Part shown: positions 12,025-19,328 of the stretch, in pieces | Layout of the letters: every line of letters begins with the position of its first letter | Position numbering within the stretch: the stretch's first letter is position 1 | From: UBA11606 sp039815945 | GTDB lineage: Bacteria; Actinomycetota; Acidimicrobiia; Acidimicrobiales; Aldehydirespiratoraceae | DNA: 48,457 bases | Assembly: GCA_039815945.1 (NCBI GenBank) | Contig: JBCBYI010000001.1 | Location: 1 to 48,457 of the forward strand | Direction: 5' to 3' | Notes under the pieces: generated by a model | What the model was told of the DNA's origin: nothing | The model's database searches: none | What the model saw: only the letters and a program-made list of their open reading frames with translations | Position numbers and translations under genes: made by a program

Positions 12025-12623
12025 CACGCCTCCCCCTCCCCGTTCTTGGCGACCTCTCCGAGGTCCCCGTGCTTGGCGACCTCTCCGAGGTCCCCGTGAT
12101 TGGCGACCTCTCCGAGGTCCCCGTGCTTGGCGACCTCTCCGAGGTCGACGCCGTCGGCGTGCACGTCGACCATCTCGTCTCGCCGCGTCGGCAGGTTCTT
12201 GCCGACGTAGTCGGGCCGGATCGGCAGCTCGCGGTGCCCCCGATCGACCATCACCGCCAGCTGGATCGCGGTCGGGCGCCCGTAGGTGTGGATCGCGTCG
12301 AGCGCCGCCCGCACCGTGCGGCCGGTGAAGAGCACGTCGTCGACGAGCACGATCGTCTTGCCGGTCGGATCGCCCGGGATGTCGGTCGCGGCCTCGGGCA
12401 TCACCGGGCGCAGGCCGAAGTCGTCACGATGCATCGTGGCGTCGAGCGTGCCGGTCGGCACGTCGGATCCCTCGATGTCGGTCACGGCGACCGCGAGCGA
12501 ACGGGCCAGATCGACGCCGCCGGTCTGCATCCCGACGATCATCAGGTCGTCGGCGCCATGGTTGCGCTCGAGGATCTCATGGGCGATCCGACGAACCGCT
12601 CGGGCCACGTCGTCGGCCGACAT
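12024..12623 (-). CDS. pyrR: Pyr operon regulator / uracil phosphoribosyltransferase PyrR with repeat tail
   Basis: UMP-sensing RNA-binding regulator of the pyr operon, with uracil phosphoribosyltransferase activity in homologues. The 199-aa form starts at the ATG of MSADDVARAVRRIAHEI, like the mycobacterial proteins. The PRPP-binding motif is VLVDDVLFTGRTVRAALDA, followed by LAVMVDRGHRELPIRPDYVGKN, both diagnostic. The tail departs from the family: after DVHADGV it holds four copies of a 9-residue unit, DLGEVAKHG. The frame is open upstream to a GTG at 12692, but that route would cross the attenuator terminator, so the ATG is preferred. First gene of the operon, preceded by its own leader regulator. 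Confidence 0.93.
   Translation of the reverse strand: MSADDVARAVRRIAHEILERNHGADDLMIVGMQTGGVDLARSLAVAVTDIEGSDVPTGTLDATMHRDDFGLRPVMPEAATDIPGDPTGKTIVLVDDVLFTGRTVRAALDAIHTYGRPTAIQLAVMVDRGHRELPIRPDYVGKNLPTRRDEMVDVHADGVDLGEVAKHGDLGEVANHGDLGEVAKHGDLGEVAKNGEGEA
12039..12146. repeat. Four tandem 27-bp repeats inside the 3' end of pyrR
   Basis: Four head-to-tail 27-bp copies (12039-12065, 12066-12092, 12093-12119, 12120-12146) differ at only one or two bases. On the minus strand each encodes Asp-Leu-Gly-Glu-Val-Ala-Lys/Asn-His/Asn-Gly. The period is a multiple of three, so gain or loss of a unit keeps the frame. There are no spacers between units. Confidence 0.95.
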
Positions 12624-12641
12624 GACCTGCGTTCGTGCTCG

Positions 12642-12675
12642 AAAAATCCCGCTCGCAGGCTGCCCCGCAAGCAGG
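12642..12675 (-). terminator. Intrinsic terminator of the pyr attenuator
   Basis: Read on the minus strand, two 12-nt arms (12675-12664 and 12659-12648) pair completely, with three G-U pairs, around a GCAG tetraloop. One A and then five T follow (12646-12642). It lies between the PyrR binding loop and the pyrR ATG. A competing hairpin (12689-12671: GCAG/CTGC and GCG/CGC with a TGAA loop) uses the first bases of the terminator arm and could act as antiterminator. Structures were found by eye; no folding energies were computed. Confidence 0.75.
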
Positions 12676-12707
12676 CGTTCACGCTCTGCCACTGATCTCT
12701 CTTTCGT

Positions 12708-12738
12708 CCGTTCGAGCCTCACGGGACCCGTTTCACGG
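12708..12738 (-). promoter_or_regulatory. PyrR-binding loop (anti-antiterminator) in the pyr leader
   Basis: The leader RNA contains GGUCCCGUGAGGCU (12728-12715), which fits the PyrR recognition consensus ARUCCNGNGAGGYU at 13 of 14 positions. GGUC pairs with GGCU, leaving the expected CNGNGA hexaloop, and a lower stem CCGU/ACGG (12738-12735 with 12711-12708) closes the element around an internal bulge. With UMP high, PyrR would bind here and favour the downstream terminator. Confidence 0.75.
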
Positions 12739-12748
12739 TCGAGACCGG

Positions 12749-12754
12749 ACCATA
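12749..12754 (-). promoter_or_regulatory. Possible -10 element of the pyr operon
   Basis: TATGGT on the minus strand lies about 10 bases before the PyrR-binding loop, where the leader should begin. No convincing -35 hexamer is seen 16-18 bases upstream. The rest of 12755-12888 holds two short GC-rich palindromes near the GNAT stop (12859-12872 is a perfect 7+7 inverted repeat) but no gene. Confidence 0.25.
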
Positions 12755-12888
12755 CACGCCTCGCGTCGACGCGCGGCGCGCGCCCGCTTGTGGATTTCGG
12801 CCGGGGACTGGCGACCCATCGGGTACATGGCACACACGGCGGCGCGACGGCACCGAGATCCGCTGATCAGCGGCGCTTCGGCGCGCCG

Positions 12889-13365
12889 TCAGCGATGCAC
12901 GTAGACGTGCGGCTGCGCGGTGTCACCTTCACGTAGCCGCGTGAATCCGGCTCGTTCGGCGACGCGGACCGAGGCGGGGTTGTCGACACCGATCTCGGCG
13001 AGCACGGCATGCACGCCGATGCTCGGCGCCAGATCGAGGACCATCTGCTCGACGCCGATGGCGGCGTAGCCGTGACCGCGGTGACCAGCACCGACCCACC
13101 AACCGATCAGCGCGGCGCCCCGGCGTTGATCGATGTCGGAAAGCCCGACCTCGCCGACACACTCGCCGGCGACATCGATCACCCGGTCGATCGCCAGGAG
13201 CCGTCGTTCGCGGACCTCGACGCCGGCGATCCAACGCTCGGCGGCGGCAAGGCTGCGGTCCTCGGGTGGGGCCGAGCCGGCGATGATGGCCGGGTCGTGC
13301 CAGGCGGCGACGAGCGCAGGGGCGTCGTCGCGACCCCACGCCCGCAGCGTCACACCGTCAGCCAC
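12889..13365 (-). CDS. GNAT-family N-acetyltransferase (RimJ/RimL-like)
   Basis: A 158-aa single-domain acetyltransferase that would move an acetyl group from acetyl-CoA to an amine; the substrate cannot be told from sequence. Family signs are the N-terminal VTLRAWGRDDAPALVAAW, the acetyl-CoA pyrophosphate-binding stretch VGAGHRGHGYAAIGVEQM near residue 91 (R/Q-x-x-G-x-G/A type) and the late strand-helix IGVDNPASVRVAERAGF typical of ribosomal-protein acetyltransferase relatives. GTG at 13365 overlaps nusB by 8 nt. It is the last gene before the pyr promoter region. Confidence 0.85.
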   Translation of the reverse strand: MADGVTLRAWGRDDAPALVAAWHDPAIIAGSAPPEDRSLAAAERWIAGVEVRERRLLAIDRVIDVAGECVGEVGLSDIDQRRGAALIGWWVGAGHRGHGYAAIGVEQMVLDLAPSIGVHAVLAEIGVDNPASVRVAERAGFTRLREGDTAQPHVYVHR

Positions 13366-13765
13366 GGACCTCGCCGGCGACGCTGTCGAGCACGCCGTTC
13401 AGGAACGGAGCCGATCGTTCGCCGCAGTAGAGCGACGCCAACTCGACCGCCTCGCTCAGCACCACCGCGGTCGGAATGTCAGGCCGAGCGCTGAGCTCCC
13501 ATGCGGCGATGCGGGCGAGGACCCGATCGACCATCGGCATGCGGTCGACCCGCCAGTTGGTGAGATGGCGCCCGATGAGCACATCGAGATCGTCTCGCTC
13601 GTCGTCGACGCCCATGGCGATCTCGACGGCATAGTCGGCCGGCGGCACCTCGCGGGCGTCGAGGGCCTCGTCGACGGGCGCGCTGGTGAGTTCGGCCTGG
13701 TACAGCAGCGCGAGCGCCTCTTCACGGGCCTCCCGGCGAGGGTTGAGCCCCGGGACGTCACTCAC
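13358..13765 (-). CDS. nusB: Transcription antitermination factor NusB
   Basis: RNA-binding helical protein that, with NusE, forms rRNA antitermination complexes. The 135-aa product begins with the arginine-rich RREAREEALALLYQAEL, matches the family along its length (VDRMPMVDRVLARIAAWEL near residue 75) and ends with the signature AVELASLYCGERSAPFLNGVLDSV. GTG at 13765 overlaps the efp stop by 4 nt, so translation is coupled; the efp-nusB pair is common in bacteria. Confidence 0.96.
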   Translation of the reverse strand: MSDVPGLNPRREAREEALALLYQAELTSAPVDEALDAREVPPADYAVEIAMGVDDERDDLDVLIGRHLTNWRVDRMPMVDRVLARIAAWELSARPDIPTAVVLSEAVELASLYCGERSAPFLNGVLDSVAGEVRG

Positions 13766-14325
13766 GCGCGGCTCAGGTACTCGCCGCTGCGGGTGTCGAT
13801 CTTGACCTTCTCGCCGTTGTCGATGAACAACGGAACCTGGATGACGAGGCCCGTCTCCAGAGTCGCCGGCTTGGTGCCGCCCGACGACCGGTCGCCCTGC
13901 AGACCGGGCTCGGTGAACTCGATCGTGAGCTCGACCGCGGCCGGGAGGTCGGTACCGACGATCTCGGTGCCGAACATCTCGAGCACGACCGACGAACCGT
14001 CGATGATGTAGTTACCGGCGTCGCCGAGCGCCTCGGGCGTGACGTTGATCTGGTCGTACGTCTCGGAATCCATGAAGACGTAGTCGTCGCCGTCGCGGTA
14101 CAGGAAGCTGAAGTCGCGCTTGTCGATCGTGGCCCGCTCGACCTTCTCGCCGGCGCGGAACGTGCGCTCTACCGTGCCACCCGCTCGGACGTTGCGGAGG
14201 TTGGTGCGGACGAACGCGTGGCCCTTGCCCGGCTTCACGTGCTGGAAGTCGACGACCTGGAAGAGCCCGTCGTCGAGCTCGAGCGTCATGCCGTTCTTCA
14301 GGTCGTTGGTGGTGATGGTGGGCAT
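13762..14325 (-). CDS. efp: Elongation factor P
   Basis: Relieves ribosome stalling at polyproline stretches. The 187-aa protein has the three barrel domains in order: N-terminal MPTITTNDLKNGM, the tip loop HVKPGKGHAFVRT with the lysine at the position modified in other bacteria, the middle domain SFLYRDGDDYVFMD, and the C-terminal signature region VQVPLFIDNGEKVKIDTRSGEY-like. No epmA/epmB or other modification gene is nearby. It lies 9 nt after pepQ. Confidence 0.97.
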   Translation of the reverse strand: MPTITTNDLKNGMTLELDDGLFQVVDFQHVKPGKGHAFVRTNLRNVRAGGTVERTFRAGEKVERATIDKRDFSFLYRDGDDYVFMDSETYDQINVTPEALGDAGNYIIDGSSVVLEMFGTEIVGTDLPAAVELTIEFTEPGLQGDRSSGGTKPATLETGLVIQVPLFIDNGEKVKIDTRSGEYLSRA

Positions 14326-14334
14326 GGCGGATTC

Positions 14335-15429
14335 CTAGAGGCTGAGCTTGGGCGACAGGGTGAGAGGGCGACAGCCCGAGTCGGTGACCACGACGAGATC
14401 CTCGACCCGTACGCCACCCACGCCGGGGAGGTACACGCCGGGCTCGACCGTGAGCACCTGACCGGCCTGGAGGATAGCGGCGTTGTCCTTGCGGATGGAC
14501 GGAAGCTCGTGGATGTCGAGACCGACGCCGTGACCGGTTCCGTGGCTGAACGCGTCGCCGAGGCCGGCGTCGGCGATGACCGATCGGCAGGCGGCGTCGA
14601 TCGCCTTCGCCTCACGTCCGGGGGCGACGGTTGCGACACCGACAGCCTGGGCCTCGGTGACGAGGGGCAGGATCTCGCGGGCGACGTCGGCGGCCGCGTC
14701 GGGGCCGCCGATGACGAACGAGCGGGTCATGTCGCTGCGATAGCCGTCGACGAGTGCGCCGACATCGATGATCAACAGATCTCCGGTCTCGAAGGCCCGG
14801 TCGCTCGGGCGGGCGTGCGGCAGCGCGGCGTTGGGGCCGGATGCGACGATCGTCTCGTAGGCCGGACCGGAGGCACCCGCCACCCGCATCGTGTCGTCGA
14901 GCGCGAGGCCGAGTGCCCGCTCGGTCGTGCCGGGAATCCGCAACGATTCGGTCTCGGCGAGGGCGTGGTCGGCGATCGCGGCGGCGGCCTGGATGCGGGC
15001 GAGTTCGGCGGGGTCCTTCACGCTGCGCAGCTCGCGGATGAGGCCGGAGACCGGCACGAGTTCGATCTCGGACAGGGTCGACGCCCAGCGGCGCTGTTGA
15101 TCCCAGCTGACCACGTCGCCTTCGAGTGCGACCCGCGCTGCGCCGCCGAGCGATCCTGCGGCTCCGGCGACGAGATCTTGGCCGATCACCACTGTGACTG
15201 CGGCGCCGGCGGCCTCGAGCTGCGCCGGGGCCTGCGTGGCGTAGCGACCGTCGGTGGCGAGGACCGCCGCCCCCGCGGTGACCGCCACCAACCCGTTCGA
15301 GCCGGTGAATCCGGTGAGCCAGCGCACGCTGGGCAGGTCGACGACGACGAAGCCGTCGAGATCGCGCTCGGCCATAGCCGACCGCAGCGTGTCGATCCGG
15401 CCGGCGACGGTCAGCGGTGGCAGGGTCAT
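14335..15429 (-). CDS. pepQ: Xaa-Pro aminopeptidase / dipeptidase (M24B)
   Basis: Cytosolic metallopeptidase removing residues next to proline. 364 aa: creatinase-like N-terminal domain (about 1-130) with GFTGSNG, then the pita-bread catalytic domain. All five metal ligands are visible: Asp in LLIIDVGA, Asp in SDMTRSF, His in GTGHGVGLDIHE, Glu in TVEPGVYL and Glu in GVRVEDLV. The aroB-pepQ-efp-nusB order is standard in Actinomycetota. The start overlaps aroB by 4 nt. Aminopeptidase P versus prolidase specificity cannot be decided here. Confidence 0.93.
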   Translation of the reverse strand: MTLPPLTVAGRIDTLRSAMAERDLDGFVVVDLPSVRWLTGFTGSNGLVAVTAGAAVLATDGRYATQAPAQLEAAGAAVTVVIGQDLVAGAAGSLGGAARVALEGDVVSWDQQRRWASTLSEIELVPVSGLIRELRSVKDPAELARIQAAAAIADHALAETESLRIPGTTERALGLALDDTMRVAGASGPAYETIVASGPNAALPHARPSDRAFETGDLLIIDVGALVDGYRSDMTRSFVIGGPDAAADVAREILPLVTEAQAVGVATVAPGREAKAIDAACRSVIADAGLGDAFSHGTGHGVGLDIHELPSIRKDNAAILQAGQVLTVEPGVYLPGVGGVRVEDLVVVTDSGCRPLTLSPKLSL

Positions 15430-16430
15430 CGGACGGCGGCGAACGAGGCGGCCAGCACGTCGGGATCGATGCCGACGACCGTCTCCACCCCGTCGGGGCC
15501 GTCGAGCACGAAGGTCACGCCGTCGATCGCCTTCTTGTCGCGAGAGAACAGCGCCATCAGTTCGTCGTCGCCGAGGTGCTCGGGCACGGTGCTCTGCAGC
15601 TCGTAGGCGGCGAGCACCCGGTCGTGCTCGGCCAGGCGAGCGTCGTCGATGCGACCGAGACGATGGGCGACCTCGGCGGCGTACCGGATGCCGATGGCGA
15701 CGGCCTCGCCGTGCAGCAGGCCGTAGTCGCCGGCGGTCTCGATCGCGTGGGCGAGCGTGTGGCCGTAATTGAGGATCGCCCGTCGGCCGCCCTCGCGCTC
15801 ATCCGCGGTCACCACGTCGGCCTTGATCCGTACGCACGCGGCGACCCGCTCGTCGATCGGCAGCTTGTCGAGCTGACCGCCACCGAGGAAGTGATACTTG
15901 GCCAGCTCGCCCACACCACCCTGGTACTCGCGCCGGGGCAGCGTCTCCAGCGTCTCGGTGTCGCAGATGACAGCCGACGGCTGCCAGAACGCGCCGACGA
16001 GATTCTTGCCCTCCGGCAGGTTCACGCCGGTCTTGCCGCCGATAGCGGCGTCGATCTGGCCGAGCAGCGTCGTCGCAACGCTCACGAACCGGATGCCGCG
16101 GTGGTACACCGAGGCGGCGAACCCGCCGACGTCGGTGACGACACCGCCGCCCACCGCGACGATCGCGTCCTTGCGGGTGAAGCCGGCTCGGGCGAGCTGT
16201 CGGCAGACGTCCTCGATGACCGAGAGCGACTTGGCGGCCTCGCCGTCGGGCAGTTCGATGCGGATCGACTCGACGCCCGGGTCGACCGGCCAGGGAATGC
16301 CGGCCTGGGTGAGGACGGCGACGCGCTTGACGCCCGCGGGGATCACCGCGGCGAGTTCGGCGCGGGCGCCGTGGCCGACGAGGACGGGATAGCTGCGGTC
16401 GCCGAGGTCGACGGTGATCGTGATCGTCAC
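15426..16430 (-). CDS. aroB: 3-dehydroquinate synthase
   Basis: Second step of the shikimate pathway: converts DAHP to 3-dehydroquinate with NAD and zinc. 334 aa, a little short but complete. Motifs: VGGGVVTDVGGFAASVYHRG near residue 95, TTLLGQIDAAIGGKTGVN near residue 120, zinc ligands in VGELAKYHF, LNYGHTLAHAIE and LLHGEAVAIG. GTG at 16430 fits the family N-terminus. The neighbouring aroK and aroC genes common in related operons are absent; aroE lies two genes upstream. Confidence 0.97.
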   Translation of the reverse strand: MTITITVDLGDRSYPVLVGHGARAELAAVIPAGVKRVAVLTQAGIPWPVDPGVESIRIELPDGEAAKSLSVIEDVCRQLARAGFTRKDAIVAVGGGVVTDVGGFAASVYHRGIRFVSVATTLLGQIDAAIGGKTGVNLPEGKNLVGAFWQPSAVICDTETLETLPRREYQGGVGELAKYHFLGGGQLDKLPIDERVAACVRIKADVVTADEREGGRRAILNYGHTLAHAIETAGDYGLLHGEAVAIGIRYAAEVAHRLGRIDDARLAEHDRVLAAYELQSTVPEHLGDDELMALFSRDKKAIDGVTFVLDGPDGVETVVGIDPDVLAASFAAVR

Positions 16431-16450
16431 AGGGCCCAGGCTAGAGCGCC

Positions 16451-17296
16451 TCAGCCCAGCACGGCGTCGGGATACAGCACCACGAACAACGCCCCTACGA
16501 TCAGGCCCGGACCGAGCGGAATCGCCTTGCGTCGCAGCGGCGTGGCTTCCTCACCGTCGTCGAGCGGATCAGGAAGGATGTCCGCGTCGACGAAGCGGCG
16601 CAGTCCGGTCACGATCAGCGAGAACGCCAGGTAGGCGAACATGCCGGTGAGCAGCGCCCAGAACGTGAGCCGGAACACCGTGCGGGTGTCGTCGTAGAAC
16701 GCACTCCCGATCCAGCCGGTGTGCAGCCCGAGCAGGAGCGCGAGCTTGACGTCGCCGAAGCCCATCGCCGCGGGCTTGATGAGGTGGAACACGAAAAGGA
16801 ACAGCGAGTAGCCGACCGCGGCGCCGAGCGCGCCGAGCAGGGCGTCGGGCCGCTCGAGTTCGAGGATCGACAGCACGGCCATGGCGATGAGCGACAGCCA
16901 GAACGCGGGGAAGACGAGCCGGTTCGGCAGCCGGTAGGCGTAAAGGTCGGTCGCCGACAGTGCGGCACCCGCCACGACCAGGATCAGGGGAACGGCGATC
17001 AGGAAATCGGTCTGGTCGTAGCGGAACGCGACCCACACGAACAGCACGGCGGTGGCGACCTCCACGATCGGATACCCGACCGTGATCGACGCACCACAGT
17101 GCCGGCATGAGCCACCGAGCCGGAGCCAGCTGAGCACCGGGATCGTGTCGACGATCGAGAGCGACGCACCGCACTGCGGGCACCGCGAGCCGAACCCGAG
17201 CGGGGTGTCGTCGAGGGTCCGGTCGGCGAGCATCGTGGCGAAGCCGCCGGCGAGCAGGCCGAACGGGATCGCGAGGATCACCAGGATCGTCTGCAT
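16451..17296 (-). CDS. Type IV prepilin peptidase (A24A)
   Basis: Polytopic membrane enzyme that cleaves and methylates type IV prepilin leaders. 281 aa with about seven to eight hydrophobic helices. The N-terminal half carries the two CxxC pairs of the long form (RCPQCGAS and CRHCGAS, near residues 39 and 64). The catalytic aspartates are visible in SATDLYAYRLPN near residue 115 and in GFGDVKLALLLG near residue 180. A strong GAGGAGG lies upstream of the ATG. Its place between a DUF4388 gene and aroB is unusual and suggests that the strain makes type IV pili or a related secretion machine encoded elsewhere. Confidence 0.93.
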   Translation of the reverse strand: MQTILVILAIPFGLLAGGFATMLADRTLDDTPLGFGSRCPQCGASLSIVDTIPVLSWLRLGGSCRHCGASITVGYPIVEVATAVLFVWVAFRYDQTDFLIAVPLILVVAGAALSATDLYAYRLPNRLVFPAFWLSLIAMAVLSILELERPDALLGALGAAVGYSLFLFVFHLIKPAAMGFGDVKLALLLGLHTGWIGSAFYDDTRTVFRLTFWALLTGMFAYLAFSLIVTGLRRFVDADILPDPLDDGEEATPLRRKAIPLGPGLIVGALFVVLYPDAVLG

Positions 17297-17316
17297 GGGA
17301 TGCCTCCTCGGCCGGA

Positions 17317-17331
17317 CCCGTCAGGGACGGG
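17317..17331 (-). terminator. Small GC hairpin after the DUF4388 gene
   Basis: CCCGTC and GACGGG pair around a three-base loop in the 44-nt gap between the DUF4388 gene and the prepilin peptidase gene. There is no T-run, so it may only slow transcription or have no function. Confidence 0.25.
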
Positions 17332-17340
17332 CGAAACAGC

Positions 17341-18408
17341 TCAGGAGTCTACGGAACCGAGGAACTTGAGCAGGAGACCCCGGTTGACCGACCCGTCCTC
17401 GGCTTCGACGGCCGCCAGGGCGGCCTCGCGTTCGGCGTCGGTCGACGCCTTGGCGGCAGCGGCCACGGCCTTGGCGGCCTTAGGCGACAGGTTGGCGAGC
17501 TGGCGGGCCATCTCGGCGGGGTTGAGGTCATCGCCGTCGGCATCGGCCTCGGAGGCCTCCGCGAACAGGCCACCGGCGACGGGCGCCGGTTGCGCATGCC
17601 CGTTGGTCGACAGATCCTCCGAGGGCTCGAGCGCCGCGAGACTCGGCACCGTGCTCGGCGCGTCGTCGATGAAGGGCGCGGGCTCGGCGGGGACGATGTG
17701 GTCGACGAACTCGGTCTCCGGCTCGGGCTCGACGGTGTCGACCGCTTCGAGCTCGGACTCGAGTTCGGGTTCGGGTTCGGGTTCGGCGTCGATCTCGGGT
17801 TCCGCCGCCATCTCAGACGTGGGCACCTCGCGCTGGGGCTCGGGCTCGGCGAGGACAGGGGCATCGATCTTCTCGAGGAGCCCGAGTTCGATCATCTCCT
17901 TGACCAAGCGGCACGAGTCGACCTCGTTGAACTGGAGGGTCTCGGCGATCAGGCCGACCTGTACGCCGCTGCCGACGGCCGCGATGACCCGCCAGCGACT
18001 CGCGTCGACCATGACATCGGGGCCGTCGAGTTCGGGGCGCAGCGCGACCCAGACGTCGAGCGACGGCACGACCTCTTCGATCGAGCGCCACTCGATGAGC
18101 ATGTTCTCCGCACCGGCGAGGATCGGTTCCATCGGCGAGCCGTAGTCGGCGATCGGCGACGTGGCATCGGCCTCGAAGGTGAACGAGCCGACTTCGAATC
18201 GAAGCAGGCCGAACACGACGTCCTGGGCGGTGGGGTTGAGCGAGTTGATCGACGTCAGCTCCGACGCGACGATCTCGCCGTCGACGACCCAGACGCTGCC
18301 GGATCCGCGATTGCCCGACACCCGCAGCCGCCCCGTCTTCGCGGTGGACGCGAGGAGTCGGAGAACATCAGGAAGGGCAAAGGTGTCAAGCGTGCCCGAG
18401 AGCGCCAC
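17341..18408 (-). CDS. DUF4388 (PATAN-like) domain protein with acidic linker
   Basis: 355 aa. The N-terminal 110 residues match the DUF4388 family (LSGTLDTFALPDVLRLLASTAKTGRLRVSG, with a VWVVDGEIVAS strand), found in proteins tied to gliding, twitching and two-component signalling. A winged-helix-like stretch follows to about residue 200. Residues 205-320 are a disordered linker rich in Glu and Pro, and the end is a short amphipathic helix (LLLKFLGS). GTG at 18408 is chosen for its GGAGG Shine-Dalgarno 5 nt upstream and the family N-terminus. With the prepilin peptidase next to it, a role in type IV pilus control is a reasonable inference, not shown. Confidence 0.8.
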   Translation of the reverse strand: MALSGTLDTFALPDVLRLLASTAKTGRLRVSGNRGSGSVWVVDGEIVASELTSINSLNPTAQDVVFGLLRFEVGSFTFEADATSPIADYGSPMEPILAGAENMLIEWRSIEEVVPSLDVWVALRPELDGPDVMVDASRWRVIAAVGSGVQVGLIAETLQFNEVDSCRLVKEMIELGLLEKIDAPVLAEPEPQREVPTSEMAAEPEIDAEPEPEPELESELEAVDTVEPEPETEFVDHIVPAEPAPFIDDAPSTVPSLAALEPSEDLSTNGHAQPAPVAGGLFAEASEADADGDDLNPAEMARQLANLSPKAAKAVAAAAKASTDAEREAALAAVEAEDGSVNRGLLLKFLGSVDS

Positions 18409-18503
18409 GGTGACCTCCGTCGTTGAGGAACACCTGACCATCGGCACGTTGCGACACCGAAGTGAGGACTCCGCTCGATCTTGTCCCGACGTTTCGGGGA
18501 GCC

Positions 18504-19328
18504 TCAGCCGATGACGTCGGCGACGCTCGCCCGCATGGCATCGATCGGCGCATCCTGGCCGACCCAGTGCTCGATCTGGATGGCCGCCTGATGCAGCAAC
18601 ATCCCGACGCCGTTGACCCCAGCGGCACCCACGGCCCGAGCCGCGTCGAGCCATGGCGTCGACAACGGCCGATAGATCAGATCGACGACCGTGTGGGCGT
18701 CGACGAAGAGATCCGCCGGCGACGGCAACGTCGCAGCGTCCATGCCGACCGACGTGGCGTTGACGACGATGTCGGCGTTGGCGATCGCGTCGACCGAGCC
18801 GACCCGGCCGACGGGGCTGGCGAGTTCGGCCGCGACCCGCGCCCGCGCCTCGGTGCGATTGACGACGACGATGTCGGCGGCCCCTGCCCGCCCGAGTGCT
18901 TCGATGACGGATCGGGCGGCACCCCCGGCGCCGAGCACCACGATGCGAGCGCCGGCCGGGTCCACACCGCTCTCGACCCGCAGACTCCGGACCAGGCCGT
19001 CGCCGTCGGTGTTGTGCGCGGTGACCACGCCGTCGTCGTTGACAAGGCAGTTGGCGGCCCCGAGCGCGTCGGCCTGCGGCGAGCACCGTTCGGCGGCGCG
19101 CAGCACGACGTCCTTGTGGGGCATCGTGACCGACAGGCCCCTGATGCCGAGGGTTCGCATCGCCTCGACGGCGGCCGCCGCATCACCATCGGCGACCGGG
19201 AATGCGAGCGATCGGGCGTCGACGCCGAGCGCGGCGAACGCAGCGTTGTGCAGCGTCGGTGAGAGCGAGTGCCGCACGGGATCGCCGATCACGCCGACCG
19301 TGACGGTGGCGCCGGTGATCGGGATCAT
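18504..19328 (-). CDS. aroE: Shikimate dehydrogenase
   Basis: Reduces 3-dehydroshikimate to shikimate with NADPH. 274 aa: substrate domain with GDPVRHSLSPTLHNAAF, the catalytic lysine in TMPHKD and the catalytic Asp in HNTDGDG; nucleotide-binding domain with VLGAGGAARSV near residue 128 and NRTEARA, whose Asn-Arg-Thr fits NADPH. The C-terminal GVGMLLHQAAIQIE is also diagnostic. It overlaps mltG by 4 nt. The mltG-aroE pairing is usual in Actinomycetota. A 95-nt gap follows before the DUF4388 gene and holds only that gene's ribosome-binding site and a weak hairpin. Confidence 0.96.
   Translation of the reverse strand: MIPITGATVTVGVIGDPVRHSLSPTLHNAAFAALGVDARSLAFPVADGDAAAAVEAMRTLGIRGLSVTMPHKDVVLRAAERCSPQADALGAANCLVNDDGVVTAHNTDGDGLVRSLRVESGVDPAGARIVVLGAGGAARSVIEALGRAGAADIVVVNRTEARARVAAELASPVGRVGSVDAIANADIVVNATSVGMDAATLPSPADLFVDAHTVVDLIYRPLSTPWLDAARAVGAAGVNGVGMLLHQAAIQIEHWVGQDAPIDAMRASVADVIG

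Noticed and set aside
12039..12146. Regular 27-bp repeats as a CRISPR array
   Set aside because: The copies are directly adjacent with no spacers and lie inside the pyrR frame; no cas genes are present.
12624..12692. GTG at 12692 as pyrR start, with a GAGAGA ribosome-binding site
   Set aside because: The added 23 residues would be encoded by the attenuator hairpins and terminator. The ATG at 12623 matches the family core; the GTG could still start a leader peptide.
12859..12872. Perfect 7+7 palindrome after the GNAT gene as a terminator
   Set aside because: It has no loop and no T-run. It may help stop transcription, but evidence is too weak for a separate feature.
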